This document shows, in pieces, positions 28,068 to 38,062 of a stretch of 64,000 nucleotides of DNA. This DNA is from an uncultured Rhizobiaceae bacterium. GTDB lineage: Bacteria; Pseudomonadota; Alphaproteobacteria; Rhizobiales; Rhizobiaceae. The stretch covers positions 434,001 through 498,000 of the forward strand of contig CATQIJ010000013.1 in NCBI GenBank assembly GCA_958296345.1. Direction: 5' to 3'. Both the position numbers and the translations under genes were made by a program. Positions within the stretch are counted from its first letter, which is position 1. Each line of letters opens with the position of its first letter. The notes beneath the pieces were generated by a model that was not told the origin of the DNA, searched no databases, and saw only the letters and a list, made by a program, of their open reading frames with translations.

Positions 28068-29219
28068 TTACTCGGCCGCCTGCAAACTTGCTTTCGCCTC
28101 TTTATTAGTCCCGCTCTTATCTACCCATGCCCACTTTGGACGGCTGAAGAGAAAACCAAACCAGCCAGTAATTCTAGTAAACTCGTAAGCAATGACTGGA
28201 CCAATGACGCTTGATAGCAGGACGATTAGTGACATTGTTCCCAAATCTAAACTTGGAGTAAATTTGAAGAGAATTTCTCTGGTAATGATCATTGGCGCGA
28301 AGAATGCAAGATAAACCACTATCGAATGTTGGCCAAGGTAGCGTAAAAAACCTGCAAGTTTAAATCTTGATAGCACCGCACATAGACAAACAACGGCTAC
28401 CGCACCTGCTGCACCTAGTGCTAGCGATACAATAGGGAGTTGAGCCATGTTGGATGGGATTTGACGGTTTGCACTTGCGAACAGGCTTTCGAAAATTTCT
28501 GGCATGGCAGAGAATGTAAAAATGCCATTGATAATTGCCCATAAACCTAAATAACCCAGCGCCTTACCAATATTATCTTGTGCCCAGCCTGCAAGTTTAA
28601 AAATCGGCTGTGCCAGAGCGTAGCCTGCAAAGAAATAAACGTAACGCGCAGCGAATTCATCAACCAGCAGGCTACCTGTATGGATGGGCGCTATCTCTAG
28701 TAGAATCGCGCCACCAAAAACGATAAGCCAATGGATGTTTGAAAGTAGACGCGTTGCAATGAACATGACTGGCAACATGTAGATAAACCAAAGTGTTCCG
28801 TAAGGCTCTATCAGGGCAAGCATAAAATTGCCGCCAATTTCTGTAGCGGGCACGCCTTGTGAAATCCAACCTAGGCTTTTAAATGCAAATTGAATCACAA
28901 GCCATATGAGATAGAAGTAAGCAAAATGAACGACTTTGCGATCGAAATATCGAAGCCAAGAACGCGCTATTACTAATCCTAAAAACAGGCCAGAGATCAT
29001 AAAGAAGTCTGGCATTCTAAACGGCTGAGCAAAGGTAACAATATAATTCATCCAACCTGTAGCACCTGGCTCTGCTAATTCTTTTAGAACAGCGTATTTT
29101 TCAACACCAAGCGTTGCGTGCATCATTACCACGAAGATTATGCAAAAGCCTTTTGCGTAATCGACCCAATCGATGCGGTTCTCAGTTTGAAACCCAGGTT
29201 GTAAAGCAAGATTTGCCAT
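28068..29219 (-). CDS. Acyltransferase 3 family integral membrane protein
   Basis: About 383 residues from the ATG at 29219 (MANLALQPGFQ), behind AGGATAAGAG; an in-frame upstream start at 29279 would add 20 residues that do not look conserved. About ten membrane helices. The N-terminal RIDWVDYAKGFCIIFVVMMH has the family's D-x-A-K-G and the catalytic-type histidine in helix 1. Further helices include FRMPDFFMISGLFLG and YGTLWFIYMLPVMF. Members O-acetylate or O-succinylate surface sugars (OafA/OpgC-like). The acceptor cannot be told, and no polysaccharide cluster is adjacent. Confidence 0.85.
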   Translation of the reverse strand: MANLALQPGFQTENRIDWVDYAKGFCIIFVVMMHATLGVEKYAVLKELAEPGATGWMNYIVTFAQPFRMPDFFMISGLFLGLVIARSWLRYFDRKVVHFAYFYLIWLVIQFAFKSLGWISQGVPATEIGGNFMLALIEPYGTLWFIYMLPVMFIATRLLSNIHWLIVFGGAILLEIAPIHTGSLLVDEFAARYVYFFAGYALAQPIFKLAGWAQDNIGKALGYLGLWAIINGIFTFSAMPEIFESLFASANRQIPSNMAQLPIVSLALGAAGAVAVVCLCAVLSRFKLAGFLRYLGQHSIVVYLAFFAPMIITREILFKFTPSLDLGTMSLIVLLSSVIGPVIAYEFTRITGWFGFLFSRPKWAWVDKSGTNKEAKASLQAAE

Positions 29220-29453
29220 GGCTAACGCTCTTATCCTAACGTGCGAAATGCACAAACTTGAGTGCTTAAAAGACCACAAAATGGCTAAGATCGATTTAAT
29301 TATATCCTTAAAGTTTTAATCAACTGTTTGAGAGCATTGATTTCATTAGATTTTTCAAAGAATTTGGTTGCGTTTACGTCCCATTAAATTGCCTCATTTA
29401 TTGTTCAGAGCATATTAACTTTAGTAGTCCTTTGACACTGGTAAATAATCTTC

Positions 29454-31667
29454 ATGGCTAAACGCAGTAAACCAACACGAATAGAACCTACCTTTGATGC
29501 GCCTACTCGCAAGCAAGGTCGTGGAGACATGCGGGTAACAGCAGATGGCCGTGCTGTTGCATCAGCTAGCAAGAAAAGAAAGCCTGCTAAAAAACCAACA
29601 AAAGCTGGTTCAGCACGCAGAAGTCAAAACAAACGCAAGCAGATCCGCAAACGCGGTGGCCTTTGGGGTTTCATCCGTGGCTCAATCTATTGGTGTTTTG
29701 TTTTGGGGCTTTGGGGTGCTATTGGGGTGGCTGGCATTGTTGGCTATTACGCATCCAAACTTCCACAATCTACAAGTTGGGCTATTCCGCAACGCCCGCC
29801 AAACGCTCGAATTGTCTCTACTGAAGGAACATTAATAGCAAACCGTGGTATTACAGGCGGTGCCGCTATGCGCCTTGATGAAATGTCGCCCTACATTCCG
29901 ATGGCTGTGATTGCGGTTGAGGATCGTCGTTATAAATCTCATTTTGGATTTGATCCAATTGGCTTTAGTCGGGCAATGTTTCGCAATATTATGGCTAAGC
30001 GTCTTGTTGAGGGTGGCTCAACGATCACCCAACAGCTGGCTAAAAACTTATTTTTAAAACCATCGCGTACACTAGAGCGTAAAGTTCAGGAACTGATTAT
30101 CGCGCTTTGGCTTGAGAATAAATATGACAAAGATGAAATTCTTGAGCTTTACCTAAACCGCGTTTACTTTGGCTCAGGCGCATATGGGGTAGATGCAGCG
30201 TCGCGCAGATATTTTTCTAAATCTGCAAGAGATGTAAACCTTGCAGAAGCGGCACTATTGGCTGGCCTTTTAAAAGCACCCTCAAAATTATCGCCTGCAA
30301 AAAATCCAAAATTAGCAGAAGCCCGCGCGCAAATTGTGCTTGGCACTATGCGCCGAGCTGATTTTATTACAGACCGCGAAGCTGCAAAAGCACTAACTAT
30401 GCAAGCCAAAAAAGCAAAACATTTTTGGAGCGGCTCTGAACATTATGTTGCTGATTTAGTCATGAAGCAATTACCAGACCTAATAGGTGAGCTACGAGAA
30501 GATGTCATTATCGACACGACCATTGATATGTCTCTGCAAACGCAAGCAGGAAAAGTGATTGCCGATACACTTTCTGAGAATGGAAAGAAGCGAAACGTTG
30601 GGCAAGGTGCGCTTGTTTCCATGACACCCTTTGGTGCGGTAAAAGCACTTGTAGGTGGACGTGAATATGCGGACAGCCAGTTTAATCGTGCAACAGACGC
30701 AAAGCGCCAACCTGGGTCTGCGTTCAAACCAATTGTTTATTTGGCGGCTCTTGAAACAGGGCGAACACCTCAATCTGTCAGACAGGATGCGCCGATCAGG
30801 ATTGGTAATTGGAAACCTGTAAATTACGATCGAAAATTCCGTGGCCCTGTCTCTCTAGATACGTCACTTGCAAAGTCTCTTAATACTGTTGCTGCTCAAC
30901 TTGTGATGGAAGTTGGGCCTGGCAATGTTGTCAAAACTGCTAAACGTCTAGGTATTAAATCTAAGCTCACCCCGAACGCTTCCATCGCACTTGGCACATC
31001 AGAAGTTACTTTAATGGAACTAACTGGTGCTTATGCTCCTTTTGCAAATGGCGGGCGCGCAGTTTCACCTTATGTAATAAAACGCGTTACAGATCTTGAT
31101 GGTAATGTTCTTTACAAACGTAAATCTGCTCAGGGTCAAAAAGTTGTTCGTTCTCGCGAACTAGGCATGATGAACTCCATGCTAAGACATGTGATTACAA
31201 AAGGTACAGGTAAAAAAGCTAGCCTTGGCAAACGTGAAGCGGCAGGCAAAACAGGTACTACTCAAAATTCTCGCGATGGATTATTTGTCGGATATACATC
31301 AAACCTTGTAACTGGTGTTTGGTATGGCAATGATAATGGGAAGCCTATGAAAAAAGTTACAGGCGGCTCTCTTCCTGCAGTTACCTGGCAAAAATACATG
31401 AAACCTGCACATAAAGGGTTCGCATTTGCTTCTCTGCCTGGGAATTATCGACCTGAAATAGCTGCATTACCAACGCCTCAGCCCAATCAAAATATTGGGC
31501 AAACTCAAAATGGAACTGGAGTGCAGGCAACAACCGAAAAACCAAGTGATCGCACGCGCCGTAAATCACTTTCAGAGATAGACGGCAACCCTCGCCCATC
31601 TGCCAATGTTGGTGGCCAGCGCCGTGAAAAGCCAAAAACTATTTTAGATCTAATATTTGGCGGCTAA
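29454..31667 (+). CDS. Class A penicillin-binding protein (PBP1A-type transglycosylase/transpeptidase)
   Basis: 737 residues. A strongly basic cytoplasmic tail of about 75 residues is followed by one membrane helix (FVLGLWGAIGVAGIVGYYA). The GT51 glycosyltransferase domain shows AVIAVEDRRYKSHFGFD with the catalytic Glu, and EGGSTITQQLAKNLFL. The transpeptidase domain has RQPGSAFKP (S-x-x-K nucleophile), SLN (S-x-N) and AAGKTGTTQNSRD (K-T-G). A Pro/Gln-rich tail of about 85 residues ends the protein. It polymerises and cross-links peptidoglycan at the inner membrane. The putative PBP activator at 1127-2383 could be a functional partner. The gene is monocistronic as far as visible. Confidence 0.96.
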   Translation: MAKRSKPTRIEPTFDAPTRKQGRGDMRVTADGRAVASASKKRKPAKKPTKAGSARRSQNKRKQIRKRGGLWGFIRGSIYWCFVLGLWGAIGVAGIVGYYASKLPQSTSWAIPQRPPNARIVSTEGTLIANRGITGGAAMRLDEMSPYIPMAVIAVEDRRYKSHFGFDPIGFSRAMFRNIMAKRLVEGGSTITQQLAKNLFLKPSRTLERKVQELIIALWLENKYDKDEILELYLNRVYFGSGAYGVDAASRRYFSKSARDVNLAEAALLAGLLKAPSKLSPAKNPKLAEARAQIVLGTMRRADFITDREAAKALTMQAKKAKHFWSGSEHYVADLVMKQLPDLIGELREDVIIDTTIDMSLQTQAGKVIADTLSENGKKRNVGQGALVSMTPFGAVKALVGGREYADSQFNRATDAKRQPGSAFKPIVYLAALETGRTPQSVRQDAPIRIGNWKPVNYDRKFRGPVSLDTSLAKSLNTVAAQLVMEVGPGNVVKTAKRLGIKSKLTPNASIALGTSEVTLMELTGAYAPFANGGRAVSPYVIKRVTDLDGNVLYKRKSAQGQKVVRSRELGMMNSMLRHVITKGTGKKASLGKREAAGKTGTTQNSRDGLFVGYTSNLVTGVWYGNDNGKPMKKVTGGSLPAVTWQKYMKPAHKGFAFASLPGNYRPEIAALPTPQPNQNIGQTQNGTGVQATTEKPSDRTRRKSLSEIDGNPRPSANVGGQRREKPKTILDLIFGG

Positions 31668-31734
31668 GCATTTATTAAGGACAATTCAATAGCCTCCTCC
31701 TAATATTATTTATTGATTCTATTTGAGGTTTATT

Positions 31735-32167
31735 ATGAAAGCTTTCCTAGCTGCTCTATTTTTTGGTGCTATCGGTGTTTTTTTTTGTTTGGATGATGGG
31801 TCCATCAATCTGGAAAGATTTCCAAATTGATGAAAGTAAACTCGTACCTGCCTTAGAATACCGCGTTACCGAAGCTAAATGTAAAGCCAAAGTCTTTGTT
31901 GTTACAACGTGTGACGTTGAACTCACGCATACAACTACAAATGAAGAAATTGATTTTGATTACTTCATTCTTGGGCGCATGGGCGGTGAATCTGTTTATG
32001 GCCTACAAACACTCGATGGCAAAACGATTACAAAAAATACTGGTATGGATAATCTAACCAATCGCATTATCAGTATGATCGTATTTATACTATTGATTTC
32101 AGCGCTATCAATAGGCGGTATTCTGGCTATGTACAAAAAGAACGACGCCCAAAAATTTGGCAGATAA
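31735..32167 (+). pseudogene. Small membrane protein gene frameshifted in a T9 tract (possible phase-variable gene)
   Basis: An ATG at 31735 behind TGAGGT reads MKAFLAALFFGAIGVFF, then passes a run of nine T (31778-31786) and leaves frame. With eight T the frame joins VWMMGPSIWKDFQ and continues to the stop at 32165-32167, giving 143 residues: an N-terminal helix, a periplasmic-type domain of about 75 residues with Cys pairs (EAKCKAKVFVVTTCDVELTH), and a C-terminal helix (IISMIVFILLISALSIGGILAMY part). I do not recognise the family. Either the gene is off in this genome by slippage, or the run is miscalled. It ends one base before the end of convergent pckA. Confidence 0.65.
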
Positions 32168-32168
32168 C

Positions 32169-33767
32169 TTAACCCGCCAAAGGTGAAGCATCGCGTACGT
32201 CTTGATCGACGTGCGCTGCAAACTGTTCAAAGTTTGCAATGAACATACCAACTAGCTTTTGGGCTTGAGCGTCATATGCTTGCACATCTTTCCAAGTACC
32301 ACGTGGGTTCAAGATTGATGTATCAATGCCTTCAACAGCTTCCGGTACCAGAAAGCCAAAGTTTTCATCCCTGCGAAATGAAGCGTTATTTAACGAACCA
32401 TCAAGCGCGCTGGATAATAACCCGCGAGTAGCTTTAATTGGCATACGGTTTCCGATGCCATAAGCACCTCCAGTCCAACCAGTATTTACCAACCAACAAT
32501 CTACATTATGTTTTGCAATTAAATCACGAAGCAGACTGCCATACTCAGATGGGTGACGCGGCATAAATGGCGCACCAAAACAAGTTGAGAAGGTTGCCTC
32601 TGGTTCGCTCACACCTTTTTCTGTACCAGCAACTTTAGCTGTGTAACCAGACAAGAAGTGATACATGGCTTGCGCCGGTGTTAACTTTGCAATTGGAGGT
32701 AAAACACCGAATGCATCTGCCGTTAGCATGATGATGTTTTTTGGATGCGGTGCTGTACCTGTTGCAGACGCATTTGGAATAAAATGAATTGGGTAAGCAC
32801 AACGCGTGTTTTCTGTTAGTGATCCATAATCAAAATCTGGTTTGCGATTTTCATCTAAAATTACATTTTCTAGAACTGTGCCAAAACGTTGTGTTGTTGA
32901 GTAGATCTCAGGTTCAGACTCTTGTGAAAGACGAATTGTTTTTGCATAACAGCCCCCTTCAAAATTGAAAATTCCATCTGCGTTCCAGCCATGCTCATCA
33001 TCGCCAATTAGTGTGCGCGACTGATCTGCTGATAATGTTGTTTTACCTGTTCCTGAAAGACCAAAGAATACTGCACTTTCGCCAGCATCATTATGATTTG
33101 CAGAACAGTGCATTGGCATCACATTAGATTCTGGTAGTTTGAAATTCAGATATGAGAAAACAGATTTCTTCATCTCACCTGCGTAAGAAGTGCCACCGAT
33201 AAGAACAAGTTTATTTTTAAAGTCACAGGCAATCACAGTTTCTGAGCGACAACCGTGACGTTCTGGATCAGCTTTGAAGTCTGGAAGATCCACAATCGTA
33301 AATTCAGGGCCAAAACCTTCAAGTTCAGATGCTTCTGGGCGAATAAGTAGATTACGTATGAAAAGTGCGTGCCACGCCTTCATCATTACAACGCGAACTT
33401 TAATTTTTGAAACTGCGTCTGCACCGCCATGCAAATCTTGCACGAACAACTCTTTGCCTTCAGCATGGGCCATCATATCAGCTTTTAGAGTTGCGAAGTT
33501 CTCTTGGGACATTGACTTAGTGTTATCCCACCAGACAGTATCTTTGGTGACATCATCAACAACAACAAATTTATCTTGGGCAGAACGACCTGTGTGAGTG
33601 CCGGTTTCAACACATAAAGCACCTGTGTCAGTTAGCCTGCATTCTGAACGCGCTATAGAATGCTCATAAAGCTCTGGGGCTTGTTGATTTGCTAAAACAT
33701 TACCTGGGCTTTTAATTCCAAGTTCATTTAGGTTTGCTATGATTGCTTTAACGCTTGTATCAGTCAC
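32169..33767 (-). CDS. pckA: Phosphoenolpyruvate carboxykinase (ATP)
   Basis: Gluconeogenic enzyme making PEP from oxaloacetate with ATP. 532 residues, standard length. Motifs: the kinase-1a P-loop [14 protein letters not shown] near residue 233, the PEPCK-specific [24 protein letters not shown] (as GDDEHGW and NFEGGCYAK), FIPNASATG, and [18 protein letters not shown]. Divergence from chvI-chvG is a conserved arrangement in rhizobia. The 294-nt gap to chvI carries both promoters, but I see no clear operator. Its end abuts the preceding convergent gene. Confidence 0.97.
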   Translation of the reverse strand: MTDTSVKAIIANLNELGIKSPGNVLANQQAPELYEHSIARSECRLTDTGALCVETGTHTGRSAQDKFVVVDDVTKDTVWWDNTKSMSQENFATLKADMMAHAEGKELFVQDLHGGADAVSKIKVRVVMMKAWHALFIRNLLIRPEASELEGFGPEFTIVDLPDFKADPERHGCRSETVIACDFKNKLVLIGGTSYAGEMKKSVFSYLNFKLPESNVMPMHCSANHNDAGESAVFFGLSGTGKTTLSADQSRTLIGDDEHGWNADGIFNFEGGCYAKTIRLSQESEPEIYSTTQRFGTVLENVILDENRKPDFDYGSLTENTRCAYPIHFIPNASATGTAPHPKNIIMLTADAFGVLPPIAKLTPAQAMYHFLSGYTAKVAGTEKGVSEPEATFSTCFGAPFMPRHPSEYGSLLRDLIAKHNVDCWLVNTGWTGGAYGIGNRMPIKATRGLLSSALDGSLNNASFRRDENFGFLVPEAVEGIDTSILNPRGTWKDVQAYDAQAQKLVGMFIANFEQFAAHVDQDVRDASPLAG

Positions 33768-34061
33768 TTTAATAATGCCCTTTTAAGATAAGTCAGACTT
33801 TTTTATATGAAGTTGGCGTGTCATACAGTGTTAAGAGAAAAATTTCTACTCATTAGTTCGTCTAATTTGGGGATGATAATTATAGCCTTAATTACTTCAA
33901 AAGCCTTAGCTACCCTTGCACATTGCCACATTTGCTACCATTTTGAATTTATCAGAGTGAATCTGGTATGTATGACTGCCACAATTTGCCCAAAATTATA
34001 GCGCCAATGCAAGTTTGCCTTATTTAATAGTTTAATTTTTTTCCGTTGGGAGAACCCTAAT

Positions 34062-34766
34062 ATGCCAACAATTGCTTTAGTCGATGATGATCGTAATATT
34101 TTAACATCCGTTTCAATTGCACTCGAATCTGAAGGCTATAAAGTTGAGACCTATACTGATGGAACTTCCGCATTAGATGGGCTGAATATGAAACGCCCGG
34201 ATCTTGCTATTTTTGATATCAAGATGCCCCGTATGGATGGCATGGAGCTTTTAAGACGCTTGCGTCAAACATCAGATCTTCCAGTTATATTTCTTACATC
34301 TAAGGATGAGGAAATAGACGAATTATTTGGCCTTAAGATGGGTGCCGATGATTTTATTAAAAAACCTTTTTCTCAACGTCTTTTGGTTGAGCGCGTTAAA
34401 GCTGTACTTAGGCGCGTTTCTGCTCTTCCAGAAAGCGGCACCAAGACTGGCGAAGCATCTGCTAAAACGTTGGAACGTGGGCAGTTGGTTATGGATCAAG
34501 AACGTCATACCTGTACATGGAATGGCAAACCTGTAACTCTGACAGTTACAGAGTTTCTTATTTTATATGCTCTTGCTCAAAGACCAGGCGTTGTAAAAAG
34601 CCGTGATTCACTCATGGACGCGGCTTATGATGATCAGGTATATGTAGATGATCGTACAATCGATAGCCATATCAAGCGTCTTCGCAAAAAATTCAAAGTT
34701 GAAGATGGTGATTTTGATATGATCGAGACGCTTTATGGCGTCGGGTACAGATTTCGTGAGGGATAA
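34062..34766 (+). CDS. chvI: Response regulator ChvI (OmpR family)
   Basis: 234 residues: receiver domain (about 1-120) with acidic pocket LVDDDR, phospho-acceptor Asp52 in [20 protein letters not shown] and Lys in [10 protein letters not shown]; then an OmpR-type winged helix (about 135-230: [42 protein letters not shown]). ChvI is phosphorylated by ChvG and controls envelope, exopolysaccharide and acid-response genes in Rhizobiales. It is followed after 5 nt by chvG. GGGAGA is the ribosome site. Confidence 0.95.
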   Translation: MPTIALVDDDRNILTSVSIALESEGYKVETYTDGTSALDGLNMKRPDLAIFDIKMPRMDGMELLRRLRQTSDLPVIFLTSKDEEIDELFGLKMGADDFIKKPFSQRLLVERVKAVLRRVSALPESGTKTGEASAKTLERGQLVMDQERHTCTWNGKPVTLTVTEFLILYALAQRPGVVKSRDSLMDAAYDDQVYVDDRTIDSHIKRLRKKFKVEDGDFDMIETLYGVGYRFREG

Positions 34767-34771
34767 AATAT

Positions 34772-36712
34772 TTGGGCATAGAGCTTGGTATAAATAAAGA
34801 CGCCGTTAAAGAAGCAGGAAAACCTTCTGCTTCTAACGCTTCTTCTTTATCCAAATCTGAAGCTACAAAAAATACCCTGCGACTAATCGAACAAAACATG
34901 CGCGATGTGTCAGAAGAAAGTAAATCACCCAAAGAAGCGCCTCTTTCAGATCAAAATTACTTTGAAGATGAGCCGAAGATAAAGCGTAAAAGCCTTCTAT
35001 CTCGCAGCTTCAAGATTGTTAAACAAAATCTATTTTCTTCACTGACACGGCGTATTCTGTTTCTTAACTTAACTGCGCTGACGATCTTCCTAAGTACCAT
35101 TCTTTATATGAATCAATTTCGCGAAGGTTTGATTGATGCAAAGACAGAAAGCCTGTTAACGCAGGGGCGTATTATTGCTAGCGCGATTGCCAGTTCAGCA
35201 ACCGCAACACCTGATGCAATTACAATTGACCCTGACAAATTGTGGGAATTAAAAGCTGGAGAAAGTCTTCAGCCTAAAGTGCCGTTGGATAATTTTGCTT
35301 ATCCTATTAATCCAGAGCAAATTGCTCCTGTAGTCAGGCAATTAATAAAGCCAACGCTAACCAGAGCACGTATTTATGATTCAGATGGTGGACTAATACT
35401 AGATTCACGTCATCTTTATGCGGGTGGACAAATTAAGCAATTTAGCCTTCCTCCAGTTAGTGGTAAAACAAGAAGAATTGGCTGGGTAGAAACCATTGGA
35501 GATTTTTTAAATAAACTCCTGCAAAGTCATAGCAATCCTATTTACCAAGAGCTGGACGGTTCTGGTAAACAATATGAGGAAGTACAATCTGCCCTTACTG
35601 GTGCTCCAAGACACGTCGTGCGTCAGACAGAGGTTGGTAAGCTAACCATTTCTGTTGCGATACCTGTTCAACGGTTTCGGGCCGTACTTGGTGTGTTGCT
35701 TCTTTCGACTGAGGGCGATGATATCGACCGTATTGTGCGTGAAGAACGAATAGCTATTTTGCGTATATTCCTAGTTGCATCAATTGTGATTTTAGTTCTT
35801 TCAGCTCTTCTTGCTAGTACCGTCGCAACACCATTAAGAAAACTATCAGAAGCAGCTATTCGTGTTAAGCGAGGTGTTAAATCTCGCGTTGAAATCCCTG
35901 ATTTCTCAAATAGGCATGATGAAATAGGAAACCTATCAACATCAATCAGCGAAATGACTAATTCACTTTATCAACGCATTGAGGCAATCGAGAGCTTTGC
36001 AGCTGATGTAAGTCATGAGCTGAAGAACCCACTTACATCGCTTAGAAGCGCTGTTGAGACTTTACCACTTGCTAAGACGGAAGAGTCTAAGAAACGTCTC
36101 ATGGATGTTGTTCAACATGACGTAAGACGTTTAGATCGATTGATTACAGATATCTCAGATGCTTCCAGATTAGATGCCGATTTAGCAAGAGATGATTCTG
36201 GGCAAGTAAATCTTGCTGTACTATTAGAAAACATCGTAGCTGCTAGTCGCGACATGCGCCGGAAGAAGCAAATTGAAATTGTTTTGACTATTAACAAAGG
36301 CAGAGCCGCAAATCCGACATTTCTAGTTCCAGGTCACGATACCAGGTTAGGCCAAGTTATTAATAACCTTATTGATAACGCAGCTTCTTTTGTCCCAGCA
36401 ATAGGCGGAAAGGTTTCAATTGGCTTAGCGCGTAATAAAAATACAATTATAATGGTAATTGAAGATAATGGCCCAGGTATTCAGGCTGAAAATCTTGATC
36501 GTGTTTTTGAACGCTTTTATACAGATCGCTCAGAAACTGACGGTTTTGGACAGAACTCGGGTCTAGGATTGTCTATTAGCCGCCAGATTATTGAAGCGCA
36601 TGGCGGTAAAATTCGCGCCGAGAATAGGCGAGATGGAGTTTCTGGCGCAAGATTTATTGTTATGTTGCCTGCAGATGCTGCTCTGAAAACTAAGCCTCAA
36701 AGACAAAGTTAA
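34772..36712 (+). CDS. chvG: Sensor histidine kinase ChvG
   Basis: 646 residues. Cytoplasmic N-terminus of about 85 residues, membrane helix near 100-115, a large periplasmic sensor (about 120-320), second helix (ILRIFLVASIVILVLSALLAS part), a HAMP domain, then the kinase core: dimerisation/phospho-site SFAADVSHELKNPLTSLRSA, N box NNLIDNAASFVPA, G1 EDNGPGIQ, F box FERFYTDRSE, G2 GLGLSISRQI. In rhizobia the periplasmic repressor ExoR holds this sensor inactive; exoR is not in the window. A TTG at 34772 behind GAGGGAT is the best start. hprK follows 15 nt later. Confidence 0.94.
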   Translation: MGIELGINKDAVKEAGKPSASNASSLSKSEATKNTLRLIEQNMRDVSEESKSPKEAPLSDQNYFEDEPKIKRKSLLSRSFKIVKQNLFSSLTRRILFLNLTALTIFLSTILYMNQFREGLIDAKTESLLTQGRIIASAIASSATATPDAITIDPDKLWELKAGESLQPKVPLDNFAYPINPEQIAPVVRQLIKPTLTRARIYDSDGGLILDSRHLYAGGQIKQFSLPPVSGKTRRIGWVETIGDFLNKLLQSHSNPIYQELDGSGKQYEEVQSALTGAPRHVVRQTEVGKLTISVAIPVQRFRAVLGVLLLSTEGDDIDRIVREERIAILRIFLVASIVILVLSALLASTVATPLRKLSEAAIRVKRGVKSRVEIPDFSNRHDEIGNLSTSISEMTNSLYQRIEAIESFAADVSHELKNPLTSLRSAVETLPLAKTEESKKRLMDVVQHDVRRLDRLITDISDASRLDADLARDDSGQVNLAVLLENIVAASRDMRRKKQIEIVLTINKGRAANPTFLVPGHDTRLGQVINNLIDNAASFVPAIGGKVSIGLARNKNTIIMVIEDNGPGIQAENLDRVFERFYTDRSETDGFGQNSGLGLSISRQIIEAHGGKIRAENRRDGVSGARFIVMLPADAALKTKPQRQS

Positions 36713-36727
36713 AGTTTATAACTAATC

Positions 36728-37183
36728 ATGATAGGTAAAACCCACCACGCTTGTGCCTTGGAAATTAATCAAACCGGCATTCTCATTAAAGGTCGGGCTG
36801 GAAGCGGAAAAACATCCCTAATGATGGGCCTACTTGAAAAAGCAAAAGTAGATGGCTTTGAGGCTTTTTTAATTGCAGATGATCAAGTTTTATTAGAATC
36901 CATTTCAGGCGATCTTGAAGCTAAACCACCTAAGACAATTGCTGGCTTGGTTGAAATTCGAGGTCATGGGATCATAACACACCCATATAAAGAGAAAACA
37001 AAACTAAAACTGGTAGCCGAACTTATTGAAGATGAGAAAGTTGAACGAATGCCACAGGACAAATTTTATCAATTCGAAGAACTTACGCTCCCTTTGATAG
37101 AAGTTCCTCAGCGCCATGAAAATCTAGCCGTACGTATCATTTTTGCATGGCTTTTTGAAAATGCTGGCTTGCATCTTGCATAA
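36728..37183 (+). CDS. hprK: HPr kinase/phosphorylase, short alphaproteobacterial form
   Basis: 151 residues, only the C-terminal catalytic half of the Gram-positive enzyme; this short form is normal for Alphaproteobacteria. P-loop GRAGSGKT (22-29), LIADDQVLLE with the acidic pair, and LVEIRGHGIITHPY, matching the HprK signature around VEIRG. It phosphorylates HPr on a serine (candidate Ser49 of the HPr encoded just downstream). Position after chvI-chvG links envelope signalling to the regulatory PTS. No strong ribosome site is seen, so coupling to chvG is possible. Confidence 0.9.
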   Translation: MIGKTHHACALEINQTGILIKGRAGSGKTSLMMGLLEKAKVDGFEAFLIADDQVLLESISGDLEAKPPKTIAGLVEIRGHGIITHPYKEKTKLKLVAELIEDEKVERMPQDKFYQFEELTLPLIEVPQRHENLAVRIIFAWLFENAGLHLA

Positions 37184-37231
37184 AAAAGCTCAACATTAAG
37201 ATATAAATATCATTCGTTACTGGAGTTTTAA

Positions 37232-37639
37232 ATGATCGGTATTGTGATCGTCACACATGGTAATTTAGCTCAAGAATTTAAACTTGCGTTAGAACATATC
37301 GTTGGCCGTCAAGAGAATATGGCGACCATTAATATTGGTGCTGATGATGATATGGAAGTTCGCCGTAAAGAAATTTCTGATACCGTCGAGAAAGCTGAGA
37401 CTGGTGCTGGCGTTATTATTCTAACTGACCTCTTTGGTGGCACACCAAGTAATATGGCAATTTCAATGATGCAAGATGATAAAGTTGAGGTAATTGCAGG
37501 CATCAATTTACCAATGCTTGTAAAGCTGGCCGGACTACGCGAAACAAAAACGATACTGGAGGCGGCGGAACTTGCCCAAGAAGCTGGGCGAAAATACATT
37601 CACGTTGCCAGCAAAGTATTACAGGGCAATGAATCGTAA
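37232..37639 (+). CDS. PTS EIIA component, mannose-family type
   Basis: 135 residues with the EIIA-Man fold. The phosphorylatable histidine is His9 in IGIVIVTHGNLAQEF. ILTDLFGGTPSNMA is the second family signature, followed by GINLPMLVKLA. There is no sugar permease (EIIBC) nearby, as is usual in rhizobia, where this protein belongs to a regulatory phosphorelay rather than sugar uptake. It is six bases from ptsH, the two clearly forming one unit with hprK. Confidence 0.93.
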   Translation: MIGIVIVTHGNLAQEFKLALEHIVGRQENMATINIGADDDMEVRRKEISDTVEKAETGAGVIILTDLFGGTPSNMAISMMQDDKVEVIAGINLPMLVKLAGLRETKTILEAAELAQEAGRKYIHVASKVLQGNES

Positions 37640-37645
37640 ATAACC

Positions 37646-37924
37646 GTGTCAGATACACCCTATAAAATTCTAAAAATCACCAACATGCGCGGACTACATG
37701 CTCGTGCTTCTGCAAAATTTGTTCAATGTGCTGAAGGCTATGATGCGCAAGTAAGCGTTAGCAAAGATGGCAATATCGTTGGGGGCACATCAATCATGGG
37801 TCTTATGATGCTTGCTGCATCAAAGGGGAGTAAAATCCACATATCCGCGATAGGTAACCAGGCAGATGATGTTCTTGAAGCGTTATCCAACCTCATTCAT
37901 GAAAAATTTGGCGAAGACGAATAG
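37646..37924 (+). CDS. ptsH: Phosphocarrier protein HPr
   Basis: 92 residues starting with GTG at 37646. The PEP-dependent phosphorylation site is His18 in NMRGLHARASAKF. The regulatory serine site TSIMGLMMLAAS puts Ser49 where HprK acts. It accepts phosphate from EI-Ntr (gene outside the window) and passes it to the EIIA proteins, including the adjacent one. Gene order hprK-EIIA-HPr is standard in Rhizobiales. Confidence 0.94.
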   Translation: MSDTPYKILKITNMRGLHARASAKFVQCAEGYDAQVSVSKDGNIVGGTSIMGLMMLAASKGSKIHISAIGNQADDVLEALSNLIHEKFGEDE

Positions 37925-37930
37925 CGCTTT

Positions 37931-37959
37931 TGATATGCGTAAATATGTGCCGCATATCA
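37931..37959. repeat. 9-bp inverted repeat between ptsH and ahcY
   Basis: TGATATGCG (37931-37939) and CGCATATCA (37951-37959) pair perfectly with an 11-nt loop, seven bases after the ptsH stop. A second small hairpin, ATAAAG-ATTT-CTTTAT, follows at 37965-37980. Neither has a T tract. They may mark the ptsH 3' end or an operator for ahcY. Confidence 0.4.
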
Positions 37960-38062
37960 ATCACATAAAGATTTCTTTATATGATATTGCAGATATTGTA
38001 ACTAACTGATAGAAGTCAGCGCAAATACGAAATTTAATTCAATATTCCATGAAGGAAATCCC

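Noticed and set aside
33807-34001. A 64-codon frame between pckA and chvI
   Set aside because: No ribosome site, odd composition with many Cys and His, and it lies where the promoters of both flanking genes must be.
37925-38062. An SAH or SAM riboswitch before ahcY
   Set aside because: The gap has AT-rich dyads but none of the conserved GC-rich core I would expect; identity not supported.
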